A DNA stretch of 64,000 nucleotides from Brevundimonas pondensis (GCF_017487345.1 NZ_CP062006.1:874001-938000), one strand, 5' to 3'. Shown: positions 8,402 to 17,638, counted from the first letter of the stretch. Made by a program: numbers and translations. The notes: a model not told the origin generated them from the sequence alone.

Positions 8402-9061
8402 ATGCGGCTTCCTCGTCGATGGCTTCTGGGCTTGGTGGCGCTGATCGCGATTGTTCAAGCCGACGCCGGCCGGGCGGAGGCGGACGGCGCGCGAGAATTT
8501 GAACTGAGGGCCCAGCCGCTGGATCAGGCGCTGGCGGCCTTTTCAGTCTCGACCGGGTTGCAGATGCTCTATGATAGTTCGCTGGCTGCGGGACGCCGGT
8601 CGTCGCCGGTGTCGGGTCGGATGCGGTCGCGAGAAGCCCTGGCGCTGATGCTGGCCGGAACCGGCTTGACGGCGCGGTTCACTCCGGCAGGGGCGGTGGT
8701 GATCTACGCTGGATCGACCTCGGCGGTGACGCTTAACCCTATCACCGCGACGGCGGCGCCGATTATCGGCCGGTCAGGCGCGAACGCCGAGGCGCGCGCC
8801 TATGCGGAGGCGGTGCAGCGTCAGACGGTCGAGGCTCTGCGGCGGGATGCGGTGCTGTCTGGCGGCGACTATGCCCTGAGCGTGCGGCTGTGGGTGGCTG
8901 GAGACGGGGCGACGCGCCGGGTCGAAGTATTGAATGGTTCAGGCGAGGCGGGGCGCGACGCCGAATTTCTGACCCTGGCCTCGACGCTGCGGTTTCCGGC
9001 TCCGCCGCCGGATCTGCCGCAGCCGATGCGGATCGAGTTTCGCGTCCGTCAGCGTCACTGA
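8402..9061 (+). CDS. Exported STN-domain protein with a TonB-C-like tail (VreA-like signalling protein)
   Basis: The protein has 219 residues: a signal peptide (about 1-25), a secretin/TonB short N-terminal (STN) domain (about 30-105; LRAQPLDQALAAF and LALMLAGTGL are typical), then about 70 C-terminal residues with a beta-alpha-beta pattern like the TonB C-terminal domain. There is no beta-barrel, so it is not a receptor. With FecI- and FecR-type genes close downstream, I infer that it replaces the signalling domain of a TonB-dependent receptor, as VreA does in P. aeruginosa. A GTG at 8396 is an alternative start. It lies 9 bases after gspM and could be co-transcribed with the T2SS. Confidence 0.8.
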   Translation: MRLPRRWLLGLVALIAIVQADAGRAEADGAREFELRAQPLDQALAAFSVSTGLQMLYDSSLAAGRRSSPVSGRMRSREALALMLAGTGLTARFTPAGAVVIYAGSTSAVTLNPITATAAPIIGRSGANAEARAYAEAVQRQTVEALRRDAVLSGGDYALSVRLWVAGDGATRRVEVLNGSGEAGRDAEFLTLASTLRFPAPPPDLPQPMRIEFRVRQRH

Positions 9062-9142
9062 CATATCAGCGTCACCGTTCTGTCGCCGGTGTCGGTTTAG
9101 GGAGGCGGGGTTCCAGCGGCTCTGACGGCTCGGCCTCCATCC

Positions 9143-9784
9143 ATGACGCGAAACTGGCTTCTTGGCGCGATGACGTCGGCGGCCCTGCATGGCGGGGCGG
9201 CGGCGGTTCTGCTGGCGTCATCGGCCATTCCGCAGGGTGTAGCGGCGCCCGAGACCCGGCCGCACGCGGTCAATGTCGAGCTGATCGACATGGCTCGCCG
9301 ACAGGTCGGCGACAGCGACCGCACAGAAGTGTCCTCAAACGCGGCCGAGACCGCCAGCCCAAGCGCCGAAGCGCCGACCTTGCCCATGGCCGGAGAGGCT
9401 AAGGCGGCGCCGGCCCAGACGGCGAGCGGAGGCGCGGCGGCCATGCCGGCGGCGGCGGCTGATCCCGGCGCGGTGTCTGACTACTACCGGCGGGTCGAAA
9501 GCCATCTGGCGCGGTTTCATGCCTATCCCGCCTCGCTGACCAGCCCGCGTCCGACCGGAGTGGTGCGGGTCGGTCTGATCGTCCAGCGCGACGGGCGCGT
9601 CATGGACGCCTGGATCGAGACCAGCTCAGGGGTCGTGTCTCTGGATGAGGCGGCGCTGCAGACCCTGCAGCGCGCGGAACCCCTGCCGGGTCTGCCCGCG
9701 ACCTTGCCGGGAGCGATCGATCTGATCGTGCCGTTGCGCTACGCCGCCTCGACGCGGAGCGCCGGCGTGCGAGTCGGCGAATGA
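9143..9784 (+). CDS. Energy transducer TonB (first copy)
   Basis: The 213 residues comprise an N-terminal membrane anchor (about 7-28), an Ala/Pro-rich periplasmic linker without the usual long Pro-Lys/Pro-Glu spacer, and a C-terminal TonB domain (about 115-205) with VVRVGLIVQRDGRVMDAWI and a final beta strand IDLIVPLRY. TonB proteins pass the proton-motive force from ExbBD to outer-membrane partners. An 81-base gap separates it from the STN gene, in which I see no clear promoter. Ten bases later comes the sigma factor. Confidence 0.85.
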   Translation: MTRNWLLGAMTSAALHGGAAAVLLASSAIPQGVAAPETRPHAVNVELIDMARRQVGDSDRTEVSSNAAETASPSAEAPTLPMAGEAKAAPAQTASGGAAAMPAAAADPGAVSDYYRRVESHLARFHAYPASLTSPRPTGVVRVGLIVQRDGRVMDAWIETSSGVVSLDEAALQTLQRAEPLPGLPATLPGAIDLIVPLRYAASTRSAGVRVGE

Positions 9785-9794
9785 GAGTGTCGGC

Positions 9795-10340
9795 ATGGTG
9801 ACGGACGCCGCCGCCCGCCTGCGTGGCCATCTGGTCGAGAAGTACGAGACCCTGCTGAGCGGTCTCAGCGCGCGGCTGGGCTCGCGCGAGATGGCGCGCG
9901 ACGCGCTGCAGGACGCCTATGTGAAGCTGTCGAGCAGCGGACCTCAGGACGAGGTGCGTCATCCGACGGCCTATCTGTACCGCATGGCGCTGAACATCGC
10001 CGCCAATGCACGACGGCGCGACCGACGCCTGTTGGGTTTTGACGAGGTCGCGGCCTTGCTGGACGTGCCTGATGAGAACCCGGACCCGGCTACCGTGGCC
10101 GAGGCGCGGTCCGATCTGGCCACGGTCAAGGCGGCGATGGCGCGGATGCCCGCGCGGCGTCTGGCTATCTGCACCGCCGCCTGGCTGGATGGCCTGTCGA
10201 CGGCCGAGATCGCAGAACGCCACGGCGTGGCCCAGCGCACGGTCCAGCACGAACTGAAACTGGCGACCGAGGCCTTGCAGAAGAATCTGGCTCAACCCAG
10301 GGTCATATCCTTGCGCCGTTCCGACGGTGGCGTGTCATGA
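9795..10340 (+). CDS. FecI-type ECF sigma factor
   Basis: RNA polymerase sigma factor of the extracytoplasmic-function class, 181 residues. Region 2 is visible (REMARDALQDAYVKL, then HPTAYLYRMALNIAAN). Region 4 is a helix-turn-helix (GLSTAEIAERHGVAQRTVQH). The RMALNIAAN and iron-starvation-like spacing fit the FecI group. It overlaps the fecR-like gene by four bases (ATGA), the usual sigma/anti-sigma coupling. The likely targets are the TPS genes that follow, since no TonB-dependent receptor is encoded beside it. Confidence 0.92.
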   Translation: MVTDAAARLRGHLVEKYETLLSGLSARLGSREMARDALQDAYVKLSSSGPQDEVRHPTAYLYRMALNIAANARRRDRRLLGFDEVAALLDVPDENPDPATVAEARSDLATVKAAMARMPARRLAICTAAWLDGLSTAEIAERHGVAQRTVQHELKLATEALQKNLAQPRVISLRRSDGGVS

Positions 10341-11323
10341 ATTACAGGAGCGCCCCGGAGGCCGGACATGAGCGGCGAGATCAGGACGTGAACGACGCGG
10401 TCGTCGAGCAGGCCCAGGACTGGGTGCGTCGCCTGATGTCAGGCGAGGCGACGCAGGACGACGCCCTGGACCTGGCGATCTGGCGTCAGGCGGATGCGCG
10501 CCACGAGCGCGCCTTTGTTCAGGCGGCGCGGTTGCACAAGGCGGCGCGACAGGCGGCTGCGGACCTACGCCGCGAGCAAGTCATGCAACCGGCCGCCCGA
10601 CGGGGCATGAGCCGCCGCATGGTGGTGGGCGGCGCCATCGCCGCTTCGGCCGCCGGGGTCGCCGTCATGGCCGAGCGGTCGGGAACGACGCGCTTTGCGC
10701 CTGCGCCCGCCGACTTCACTACGGTCAAGGGCGAGACGCGGCGCGTTGAATTGACGGCGGGGGTCTCGGCCGAGCTGAACACCCTGACGCGGATCGCCCT
10801 GCGGCCGTCGGCGGGTGAGGGCGCCTTTGAACTGCTGACGGGGGAGGCGGTCGTGACCATCAACCGCCCCGACGCGCCCCTGTCGATCTTCGCCCGGGAC
10901 GGCGAGACCACGGCGTCGCAAGCGCGGCTCGCGATGCGCTGTCTGGATGGTGAGGTGCGGGTTTCCTGTCTGGAAGGCGCGGCGCAGGTGCGCTCAGCCG
11001 GGCAGGCGGCGACGCTGTCGGCGCAGCACAGCGTCACCTATGATCAGAAGCAGATGCAGGCGCCGACGGCCATCGACCCGGAGGCCGAGGCGGCCTGGCG
11101 GCGCGGGCTGCTGGTCTTCCGCGACCAGCGCCTCGGCGACGTGATCGAGGAGATCAATCGCTATCGCACGGGGCGCATCGTCATCGCCGATCCGCGCCTG
11201 AGAAACCGCCGCGTCAACGGCGCCTTCCATACCGATCGCATCGATCAGGTCATTGACCAGATGCGGCTGGCCTATGGGGTTCGCGCCACGCGACTGCCCG
11301 GCGATGTTGTCCTCGTGGCCTGA
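10337..11323 (+). CDS. FecR-type anti-sigma factor / signal transducer
   Basis: Inner-membrane regulator of 328 residues that holds or activates the FecI-type sigma factor. The domain order is an N-terminal cytoplasmic DUF4880-like sigma-binding segment (about 15-70), a transmembrane helix (about 95-112, VVGGAIAASAAGVAVM), a periplasmic FecR beta domain (about 130-240), and a C-terminal STN-like domain (about 260-328, DVIEEINRYRTGRIVI). The last could contact the STN domain of the 8402-9061 product. It starts inside the sigma-factor stop codon. Confidence 0.92.
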   Translation: MNYRSAPEAGHERRDQDVNDAVVEQAQDWVRRLMSGEATQDDALDLAIWRQADARHERAFVQAARLHKAARQAAADLRREQVMQPAARRGMSRRMVVGGAIAASAAGVAVMAERSGTTRFAPAPADFTTVKGETRRVELTAGVSAELNTLTRIALRPSAGEGAFELLTGEAVVTINRPDAPLSIFARDGETTASQARLAMRCLDGEVRVSCLEGAAQVRSAGQAATLSAQHSVTYDQKQMQAPTAIDPEAEAAWRRGLLVFRDQRLGDVIEEINRYRTGRIVIADPRLRNRRVNGAFHTDRIDQVIDQMRLAYGVRATRLPGDVVLVA

Positions 11324-11466
11324 CGAAACAGCACATAAGCGACTGGAAAACGTCGCGAAATCTTCACGCTAAATCTTTGCGCCTGTGTCGGGCGCACGTG
11401 TCTCTCCCCTGACGACCAAGTGCGGGGCGTCGGTCGCCTCGGCGGCCGTCGCGTCACGGGGGATTG
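11324..11466. other. Intergenic gap between fecR-like gene and tpsB
   Basis: This 143-base gap is the longest in the 8402-31619 gene run and the natural place for a sigma-factor-dependent promoter. A GGAAAA element occurs near 11344, but I found no convincing -10 partner (CGTC or TCCTTT type) at 16-17 bases. No terminator hairpin is obvious. Any promoter here is inference from position. Confidence 0.35.
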
Positions 11467-13044
11467 ATGCTGGATTACAAGAGACATTGCGCGCTGAGAG
11501 GCGCGGCGAGCGCCTTGGCGCTGGCCGCTGTTCTGGCTGTTCACGCCTCGCCTGCGAAGGCGCAGGACGAGGCGAGCTTTGAGGTTCGCGCCTTTCAGGT
11601 GAAGGGCAACACCGTCCTGCCGCCAGAGGCGGTGGAGCGGGCGGTCTATCCCTTCATGGGGCCGGGCCGGACCTCGGACGACGTGGAGGCGGCGCGGGCG
11701 GCGCTTCAGGCCGCCTATGAAGCGCGCGGCTTCGTGGCCGTTTCCGTCTTCATTCCCGAGCAGTCGGTCGAAGGCGGCGTCCTGATGCTGGAGGTCGCCG
11801 AGCAGCCGATCGGTCAGGTGCTGGTCGAGGGCGCGAAGCGACCCGACGCCGTACGCGCCCAGGCGCCGTCGCTGACGCCCGGCCAGACGCCGAACCTTCC
11901 GGACTTCCAGCGCGACGTGGTGGCGCTGAACCAGAACCCCACGCGGCGGGTGACGCCGGAACTACGCGCGGGCGTGGCGCCGGGGACGCTGGACGTGGTG
12001 CTGGCGGTCGAGGAGACCTCGCCCTGGCATGGCTCGCTGGAGCTGAACAACTACTCCAGCGCCTCGACCACCCAGCTGCGGACGGCGGCGACCCTGCGTC
12101 ACGACAACATGTGGGGGCGCGGCGACAGCCTCAGCCTGTCGGCCCAGACGGCGCCGGAACGGACCACGGACGGCACCGTCTATTCCGGCAACTATCTGAT
12201 GCGCCTGGGCGTCGGCACGCAGCTGCTGGCCTACGCCGTCCATTCCGACAGCGACATCGCCGTGGTCGGCGGCACCAATGTCATCGGCAAGGGCGATCTG
12301 GCGGGGCTGCGTCTGATCCGGTCTCTGGGCGGCGGCGACGGCTTCTATCATTCGCTGACGCTCGGCTTCGACTGGAAGAGCTTCAAGGAAGACGTGATCC
12401 TGGGCGCGGACCGGGCCGCCGCGCCGATCGAGTACTTCCCGCTGATGGCCTCGTGGCGTGGCGACTGGAGCGGCGAGGCGCGGCGCAGCGACCTGACCTT
12501 CAGCGGCGTTCTGGGCGTGCGTGGGCTGGGCGACGACAAGTGGGCCTTTGACGCCAAGCGCTACAACGCCCGCCAGAGCTTCTTCACGGTCAAGGTCGAT
12601 GCCTCCCACACCGAGGAACTGGTCCACGACCTGCAACTGATGGCCAAACTGTCGGCCCAGTGGACCGATCGTCCGCTGATCTCCAACGAGCAGTTCGGCA
12701 TCGGCGGTTCGAACACGGTCCGGGCCTATCGCGAGAGCGAGGCCATGGGCGACTATGGCCTGGCCACCCAGCTGGAAATGCGCTCGCCGCCGTTGCTGGC
12801 CGACTGGCCGGGCGTGGACGAGCTGCGCCTCTACGGCTTCTGGGACGCCGGCTTCGTCGGCATCCACGATCCGCTGCCGGGCCAGAAGGGCGAGAACCTT
12901 CTGATGAGCGCCGGCGTCGGCGGGCGGCTGCGCCTCTTCCAGTACCTCAACGGGGCCGTCGATGTCGGCACGCCCCTGATTTCCATGCCGGGCCGCGATG
13001 CGGGCCTGGTTTCCGTTCGCTTCCGCATCTGGGGGGAATTCTGA
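11467..13044 (+). CDS. TpsB outer-membrane transporter (ShlB/FhaC family)
   Basis: Omp85-superfamily pore of a two-partner secretion system that exports the TpsA protein. It has 525 residues: a signal peptide ending near PAKAQ, a POTRA_2-type domain (about 35-115, FQVKGNTVLPPEAV), a second POTRA-like segment to about 185, then a 16-strand barrel. The L6 loop motif is VRAYRE (about 417-422), a variant of VRGY/F. The ATG at 11467 is preferred over a TTG at 11464. The stop overlaps the exbB-like ATG (TGATG), so the transporter and proton channel are translationally linked. Its probable substrate is the giant TpsA encoded at 18291-31619. Confidence 0.93.
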   Translation: MLDYKRHCALRGAASALALAAVLAVHASPAKAQDEASFEVRAFQVKGNTVLPPEAVERAVYPFMGPGRTSDDVEAARAALQAAYEARGFVAVSVFIPEQSVEGGVLMLEVAEQPIGQVLVEGAKRPDAVRAQAPSLTPGQTPNLPDFQRDVVALNQNPTRRVTPELRAGVAPGTLDVVLAVEETSPWHGSLELNNYSSASTTQLRTAATLRHDNMWGRGDSLSLSAQTAPERTTDGTVYSGNYLMRLGVGTQLLAYAVHSDSDIAVVGGTNVIGKGDLAGLRLIRSLGGGDGFYHSLTLGFDWKSFKEDVILGADRAAAPIEYFPLMASWRGDWSGEARRSDLTFSGVLGVRGLGDDKWAFDAKRYNARQSFFTVKVDASHTEELVHDLQLMAKLSAQWTDRPLISNEQFGIGGSNTVRAYRESEAMGDYGLATQLEMRSPPLLADWPGVDELRLYGFWDAGFVGIHDPLPGQKGENLLMSAGVGGRLRLFQYLNGAVDVGTPLISMPGRDAGLVSVRFRIWGEF

Positions 13045-14771
13045 TGGCTTTGACGATGACCAAGAAGGGGCTGCTCGGCGGCCTCGCCGCCGCCGTGCTG
13101 ATCGGGGCGGCAGCCCCGGCCGCCGCCGCGGGTTGGTGGCAGGCGGACTACGCCTATCGCACCAAGATCAATCTGAACGCCCAGGCGGCGGGCGTGACGG
13201 GCGAGGTGGCCCGCACCCCCGTCCTGATCCGCCTGCACACCGGCAATTTCGACTTCGCCGACGTCAAGGCGGACGGCTCGGACCTGCGCTTCGTGGCGGG
13301 CGACGACCGCACGCCGCTGGCCTTCCACATCGAGAAGTGGGCGCCCGCCGAGCAGCAGGCTCTGGTCTGGGTCGACGTGTCGAACCTGAAGCCCGGCGCC
13401 GCCTCGGCCATCTACGCCTACTACGGCAATGAAAAGGCCGAGCCCGGCCAGAACGCCGGCGCGACCTTCGGCGCCGACTACAGGCTGGTCTGGCACTTCG
13501 ACGGCGCGGGCGCGCCGCAGGACGCCACCGCCAACGGCCTGAATGGCGTCGGCGGCGAAGGCCGCAATATGGGCGGCCTGATCGGCCAGAGCCTGACGCT
13601 GGACGGCGCCGCCGCCGTCTCGGTGCCCGCCGAAGCCTTCGCCCAGGGGCCGGTCTCGGTCAGCTTCTGGGTCAAGCCGGGTTCGGACGGTCAGCTGTTG
13701 GGCCTGCCGGGCCTCGGCCTGATCTCGGAAGGCGCGACCCTGTTCCTCGACGCCGCCGGTCAACGCAGCGCGGGCGCCGCCCTGCCGGCCGGAACCTGGG
13801 CCCACGTCGCCCTGGTCAACGACGGTCAAAAAACGAGCTTGTTCGTCAACGGCCAGCCGGCCGGCGAGGTCGCGGGCGCGCTGTCGGCTGGTCCCGCTGT
13901 TCTGGGTCAGGGCTTCACTGGCGAGATCGACGAGTTCCGCGTGGCGGGCGTCGCCCTGCCGCAGGCCGCCTTCCAACTGGCGGCCGCCAGCGAGGGGCAG
14001 GGCGCCAAGCTGCTGACCTTCGACACGGCCGAACAGACCGAGAGCGGCGGGCACAACTATTTCGGCATCCTGTTCAAGGCGCTGACGGTCGATGCCTGGG
14101 TGGTCATCATCATCCTGGGCTTCATGCTGGCCCTGGCCATCTGGGTCATGATCTCCAAGGGGCTGACGCTGGGCCGCACCACGCGCGCCAACGAAGAGTT
14201 CCTGGACGTCTATCGCCAGTCGGCTCGGGCTTCGAACGGACACGACGGCCTCGGCGCCCTGCCGCCGGCCCTGACCGAGCATTCGCCGCTGGCGCGTCTC
14301 TACCAGATCGGTCGTCACGAACTGGGCATGCGTCTGGCCGAGGGCAAGGCGTCGGGCAGCCGCTTCGCCATCCGTCCGCAGTCGATCGCCGCCATCCGTT
14401 CGGCCCTCGACGCTGGTCAGGTGCGTGAGAGCCAGAAGCTGAACAAGTGGATGGTGCTGCTGACCATCGCCATCTCGGGCGGACCCTTCATCGGCCTGCT
14501 TGGCACGGTTCTGGGCGTCATGATCACCTTCGCCTCGGTGGCGGCGGCGGGCGAGGTCAACATTAACGCCATCGCCCCCGGCATCGCCGCGGCCCTGCTG
14601 GCCACCGTCGCCGGTCTGGCCGTCGCGATCCCCGCCCTGTTTGGCTACAACTACCTGCTGAGCCGGGTCGAGGACGTCACCGCCGACAACCAGATCTTCG
14701 TCGACGAGCTGGAAAAGCGCATCGCCGAAACCTGGCAGGACGCCCCTGCCGCCGCCCTTGCGGCGGAATAG
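13044..14771 (+). CDS. ExbB/TolQ proton channel with N-terminal DUF2341 and LamG-like periplasmic domains
   Basis: The 575-residue protein is about twice the length of a plain ExbB. A signal peptide (1-29) is followed by a DUF2341-like domain (about 31-150, WWQADYAYRTKI) and a LamG/concanavalin-A-like fold (about 150-310, VSVSFWVKPG and GEIDEFRVAG). Three transmembrane helices come next (about 351-372, 468-496, 508-535), with the MotA/TolQ/ExbB signature GPFIGLLGTVLGVMITF. With ExbD it should form the proton channel that powers TonB. The lectin-like region faces the periplasm and might sense glycan or the passing TpsA; that is speculation. The start overlaps the tpsB stop. Confidence 0.9.
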   Translation: MALTMTKKGLLGGLAAAVLIGAAAPAAAAGWWQADYAYRTKINLNAQAAGVTGEVARTPVLIRLHTGNFDFADVKADGSDLRFVAGDDRTPLAFHIEKWAPAEQQALVWVDVSNLKPGAASAIYAYYGNEKAEPGQNAGATFGADYRLVWHFDGAGAPQDATANGLNGVGGEGRNMGGLIGQSLTLDGAAAVSVPAEAFAQGPVSVSFWVKPGSDGQLLGLPGLGLISEGATLFLDAAGQRSAGAALPAGTWAHVALVNDGQKTSLFVNGQPAGEVAGALSAGPAVLGQGFTGEIDEFRVAGVALPQAAFQLAAASEGQGAKLLTFDTAEQTESGGHNYFGILFKALTVDAWVVIIILGFMLALAIWVMISKGLTLGRTTRANEEFLDVYRQSARASNGHDGLGALPPALTEHSPLARLYQIGRHELGMRLAEGKASGSRFAIRPQSIAAIRSALDAGQVRESQKLNKWMVLLTIAISGGPFIGLLGTVLGVMITFASVAAAGEVNINAIAPGIAAALLATVAGLAVAIPALFGYNYLLSRVEDVTADNQIFVDELEKRIAETWQDAPAAALAAE

Positions 14772-14785
14772 GGGAGCGCTGACCC

Positions 14786-15196
14786 ATGCAGGTTCAGGGC
14801 AAGAAACCCTATAACGAGATCAACATCACGCCTCTGGTCGACCTGACCTTCGTGCTGCTGATCATCTTCATCTTGCTGACCACGGCGGCGGTGCAGGGCA
14901 TCAAGGTCGACCTGCCGTCGGCCTCGGCCTCCCAGGTGCTGGACCAGCCCAAGTCGCGGGTTATCGCGGTCGCCAACGACGGCACGGTGTCGATCGATGC
15001 CGTTCCGGTCTCGATGGCCGAGCTGGAGCAGGAGCTGCGCGCCTCCATCGCCTCGACGCCGGACCTTCCGGTGATCCTGCGCGGCGACCGGGCGGTGCAG
15101 TACGACCAGATCATCCAGGTGCTGGACCTGTGCTCCAAGGTCGGCGTCGGCAGCCTGGGCATGGCCTCGACCCGCCCGCCCGGCGGGGGAGCCTGA
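14786..15196 (+). CDS. exbD: ExbD biopolymer transport protein
   Basis: The 136-residue protein has one transmembrane helix (about 19-38) bearing the conserved proton-relay Asp (D19) in ITPLVDLTFVLLIIF, followed by a periplasmic domain. It is the partner of the ExbB fusion protein just upstream and of a TonB just downstream. Spacing is 14 bases after exbB and 5 bases before tonB, so it is one transcription unit. Confidence 0.95.
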   Translation: MQVQGKKPYNEINITPLVDLTFVLLIIFILLTTAAVQGIKVDLPSASASQVLDQPKSRVIAVANDGTVSIDAVPVSMAELEQELRASIASTPDLPVILRGDRAVQYDQIIQVLDLCSKVGVGSLGMASTRPPGGGA

Positions 15197-15201
15197 GCGC
15201 C

Positions 15202-15891
15202 ATGACCTACGCCTTCATGGCGGATGATCCGCCGCCGCCGCGTCGTCGGCGCAGGATCAACTGGCCGGTGGTCGGGGCGGTCGCGGTGCTGGCCGCTGTC
15301 CTGGCCGCCACCTTCCTGCGGCCCGCCTCGGTCAGCGAGCGTCAGCGCGAGGACAAGACGGTGCGGGTGGTCCTGCCGCCCCCGCCGCCTCCGCCGCCGC
15401 CGCCCGAAGTCGCGCAAGAGAAGCCGCCCGAGCCCACGCCGACCCCGATGGATCAGCCGGTCGAGGACACCCCGCCGCCGCCGGACGCGCCGTCCGAACC
15501 GACGGTCGGAGACAGCGCCCTGACCGCCCGCGAAGGGGCCGGGCCGTCCAACTACGGTCTGGCGCGCGGCGACGGCTCGGGGACCCGCATCGGCGGGCGT
15601 CCCGGCGGCGGCGACGGCGGCTTCGGCGCCTATGGCGAACTGACCCGTCGCGAGGTGACCCAGGCCGTCCAGGGCGAGCGCGACCTCAGTCGGGGCCGCT
15701 ACTCCGCCCAGCTGGCGGTCACGGTCGACACGGAAGGCCGGATCACCTCGGTCCGTCTGCTGCGCGGTACTGGCGACGCCCGCCGCGACGCCGCCCTGCA
15801 ACGCGCCCTGACCGGCCTGAGACTTTCCCGCCGCCCGCCCGACGGTCTGCCCGTCATGCGTATCGAACTGAACGCCCGAAGCGGCGCCTGA
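15202..15891 (+). CDS. Energy transducer TonB (second copy, polyproline type)
   Basis: The 229 residues comprise a cytoplasmic Pro/Arg-rich start, a transmembrane helix (about 24-40), a run of ten prolines followed by Pro/Glu-rich spacer, a Gly-rich segment, and a C-terminal TonB-like domain (about 160-229, YSAQLAVTVDTEGRITSVRLL). I chose the ATG at 15202, just after exbD; a start at 15130 would run inside exbD. It is encoded with its own exbB and exbD inside a TPS operon that has no TonB-dependent receptor, so its outer-membrane partner may be TpsB, the porin or another protein. Confidence 0.9.
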   Translation: MTYAFMADDPPPPRRRRRINWPVVGAVAVLAAVLAATFLRPASVSERQREDKTVRVVLPPPPPPPPPPEVAQEKPPEPTPTPMDQPVEDTPPPPDAPSEPTVGDSALTAREGAGPSNYGLARGDGSGTRIGGRPGGGDGGFGAYGELTRREVTQAVQGERDLSRGRYSAQLAVTVDTEGRITSVRLLRGTGDARRDAALQRALTGLRLSRRPPDGLPVMRIELNARSGA

Positions 15892-15911
15892 CCTTCCTGG
15901 GGATTATCGTA

Positions 15912-17630
15912 ATGAACCGTCCTAACCGCCTGAAACCGGCTCTGATGGCCTGCGCCGCAGGCCTCAGTCTGCTCGCCGCCCAGCCGGCCTTCGCCCAGGC
16001 CGTCGACTCCGCCAAACTGCTGGAGCTGATGGTCGCCAAGGGTCTGGTCACCCGCGAGGAGGCCGACGGCCTTCTGGCGCAAGCCACCGTGGCGCCGACG
16101 CCCGCGCCCATCCCGGCCGGCGGCGTGGCCAACGGGGTGCAGACCATCCCCTATATCCCGCAGGTCGTCCGCGATCAGATCAAGGAAGAGCTGCGCGCCG
16201 AGCTGAGCACCCAGGCCCAGGCGCAGGGCTGGTCGGCGCCTGGCCAGACGCCGGAATGGACGCGCGGCATCACCCTGTCGGGCGACATTCGCGTGCGCGG
16301 CGAAGGCGTCTTTATGGACGACAATAACGCCGACATCTTTGTCGACTACGGCGCGATCAACGCTGGCGGCGGCCAGAACATCAACGACAAGACGCCCGGC
16401 TATGTCGGCCCGCCTTACCTCAACACCCTCGAAGACCGCCAGCGCGCTCGCATCCGCGCCCGCTTCGGCCTGAAGGCCCAGATCGACAGCTGGATCTCGG
16501 CGGAAGTGCGCGTCGCCACCGGCAACGACACCTCGCCGGTCTCGACCAACCAGACGCTGGGCGGCGGCGACGAGTTCGGCAAGTACGCCCTGTGGCTGGA
16601 CCGCGCGGCCATCCGCCTGACCCCGGTGAAGGACGTGGCCCTGGACTTCGGCCGTTTCGCCAATCCGTTCTGGACCGGCGACCTGATCTTCGACGACGAC
16701 ATCAACTTCGACGGCGTGGCCGTGTCGGCGCGTCATGCCCTGAACCCCGCGTTCGCTGTCTTCGGCACGGCCGGCGCCTTCCCCATCTTCAACACCGATT
16801 TCAACTTCGGCTCGCGCAACGCGCCGGAGGGCAAGGGCGGTCCGTTCGAGAGCCGGGACAAGTACCTGCTGGCCGCCCAGCTGGGTCTGGACTGGACGCC
16901 GCGCGACGACATGCGGGTGCGCGCCGCCGTCGGCTATTTCAACTTTGACGGCGTCGAGGGCGAGGTCTCCAGCCCCTGCCAGTTCTACGAAGTCGCCTGC
17001 GACACGGACCCGACGCGTCCGCAGTTCCAGCAGTTCGGCAACACCATGTTCCCGATCCGCAATGTGGTCGCCGATCCGCTGAACCCGATCACCAGCCCTG
17101 AGAACCAGTATTTCGGTCTGGCCTCGGCCTATGAGGTGCTGAACGTCCGCGCCAGCCTGGACTTCAACGCCTTCGACGGCGTCGGCTTCCGCATCGAGGG
17201 CGACTATGTCGAGAACCTCGGTATCGACGACGCCCTGATGCGTCTGCGGGCGGTCAACAACCTCGGCCCATCGACCACCATCCCGGACCCGACCAACACC
17301 AACGGCACGGTCACGCTGCCCGGGGTCTGGGATGGCGGGTCGTCGGGCTGGTCGCTGAAGCTGACGGCGGGCAGGCTGGACCTGGCCTCGCGCGGCGATT
17401 GGAACGTGCATGCTGGGTATCGCCGTCTGGAATCCGATGCGGTGCTGGACGCCTTCACCGACAGCGATTTCCACCTGGGCGGCACCAACTCGCAGGGCTG
17501 GATGGTCGGCGGCGCCTACGCCATCGGCAAGAACACCGCCGCCAGCGCCCGTTGGCTGTCGGGCGAGGAGATCGCGGGCGCGCCCCTGTCGGCGGATCGC
17601 CTGCTGATCGACTTGTTGACCCGGTTCTGA
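15912..17630 (+). CDS. Putative outer-membrane porin (Porin_5-like)
   Basis: The protein has 572 residues: a signal peptide ending QPAFAQ, a short N-terminal helical segment (VDSAKLLELMVAKGLVTREEADGLL) like that seen in putative porins, a Gln/Pro linker, then a long antiparallel strand-rich barrel ending in a C-terminal Phe (LLIDLLTRF), as expected for BAM-assembled proteins. It lies 20 bases after tonB and 8 bases before the next gene. Its role in the TPS cluster is unknown; it could be the TonB target or a channel for a co-substrate. Confidence 0.82.
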   Translation: MNRPNRLKPALMACAAGLSLLAAQPAFAQAVDSAKLLELMVAKGLVTREEADGLLAQATVAPTPAPIPAGGVANGVQTIPYIPQVVRDQIKEELRAELSTQAQAQGWSAPGQTPEWTRGITLSGDIRVRGEGVFMDDNNADIFVDYGAINAGGGQNINDKTPGYVGPPYLNTLEDRQRARIRARFGLKAQIDSWISAEVRVATGNDTSPVSTNQTLGGGDEFGKYALWLDRAAIRLTPVKDVALDFGRFANPFWTGDLIFDDDINFDGVAVSARHALNPAFAVFGTAGAFPIFNTDFNFGSRNAPEGKGGPFESRDKYLLAAQLGLDWTPRDDMRVRAAVGYFNFDGVEGEVSSPCQFYEVACDTDPTRPQFQQFGNTMFPIRNVVADPLNPITSPENQYFGLASAYEVLNVRASLDFNAFDGVGFRIEGDYVENLGIDDALMRLRAVNNLGPSTTIPDPTNTNGTVTLPGVWDGGSSGWSLKLTAGRLDLASRGDWNVHAGYRRLESDAVLDAFTDSDFHLGGTNSQGWMVGGAYAIGKNTAASARWLSGEEIAGAPLSADRLLIDLLTRF

Positions 17631-17638
17631 TCCGCGCC

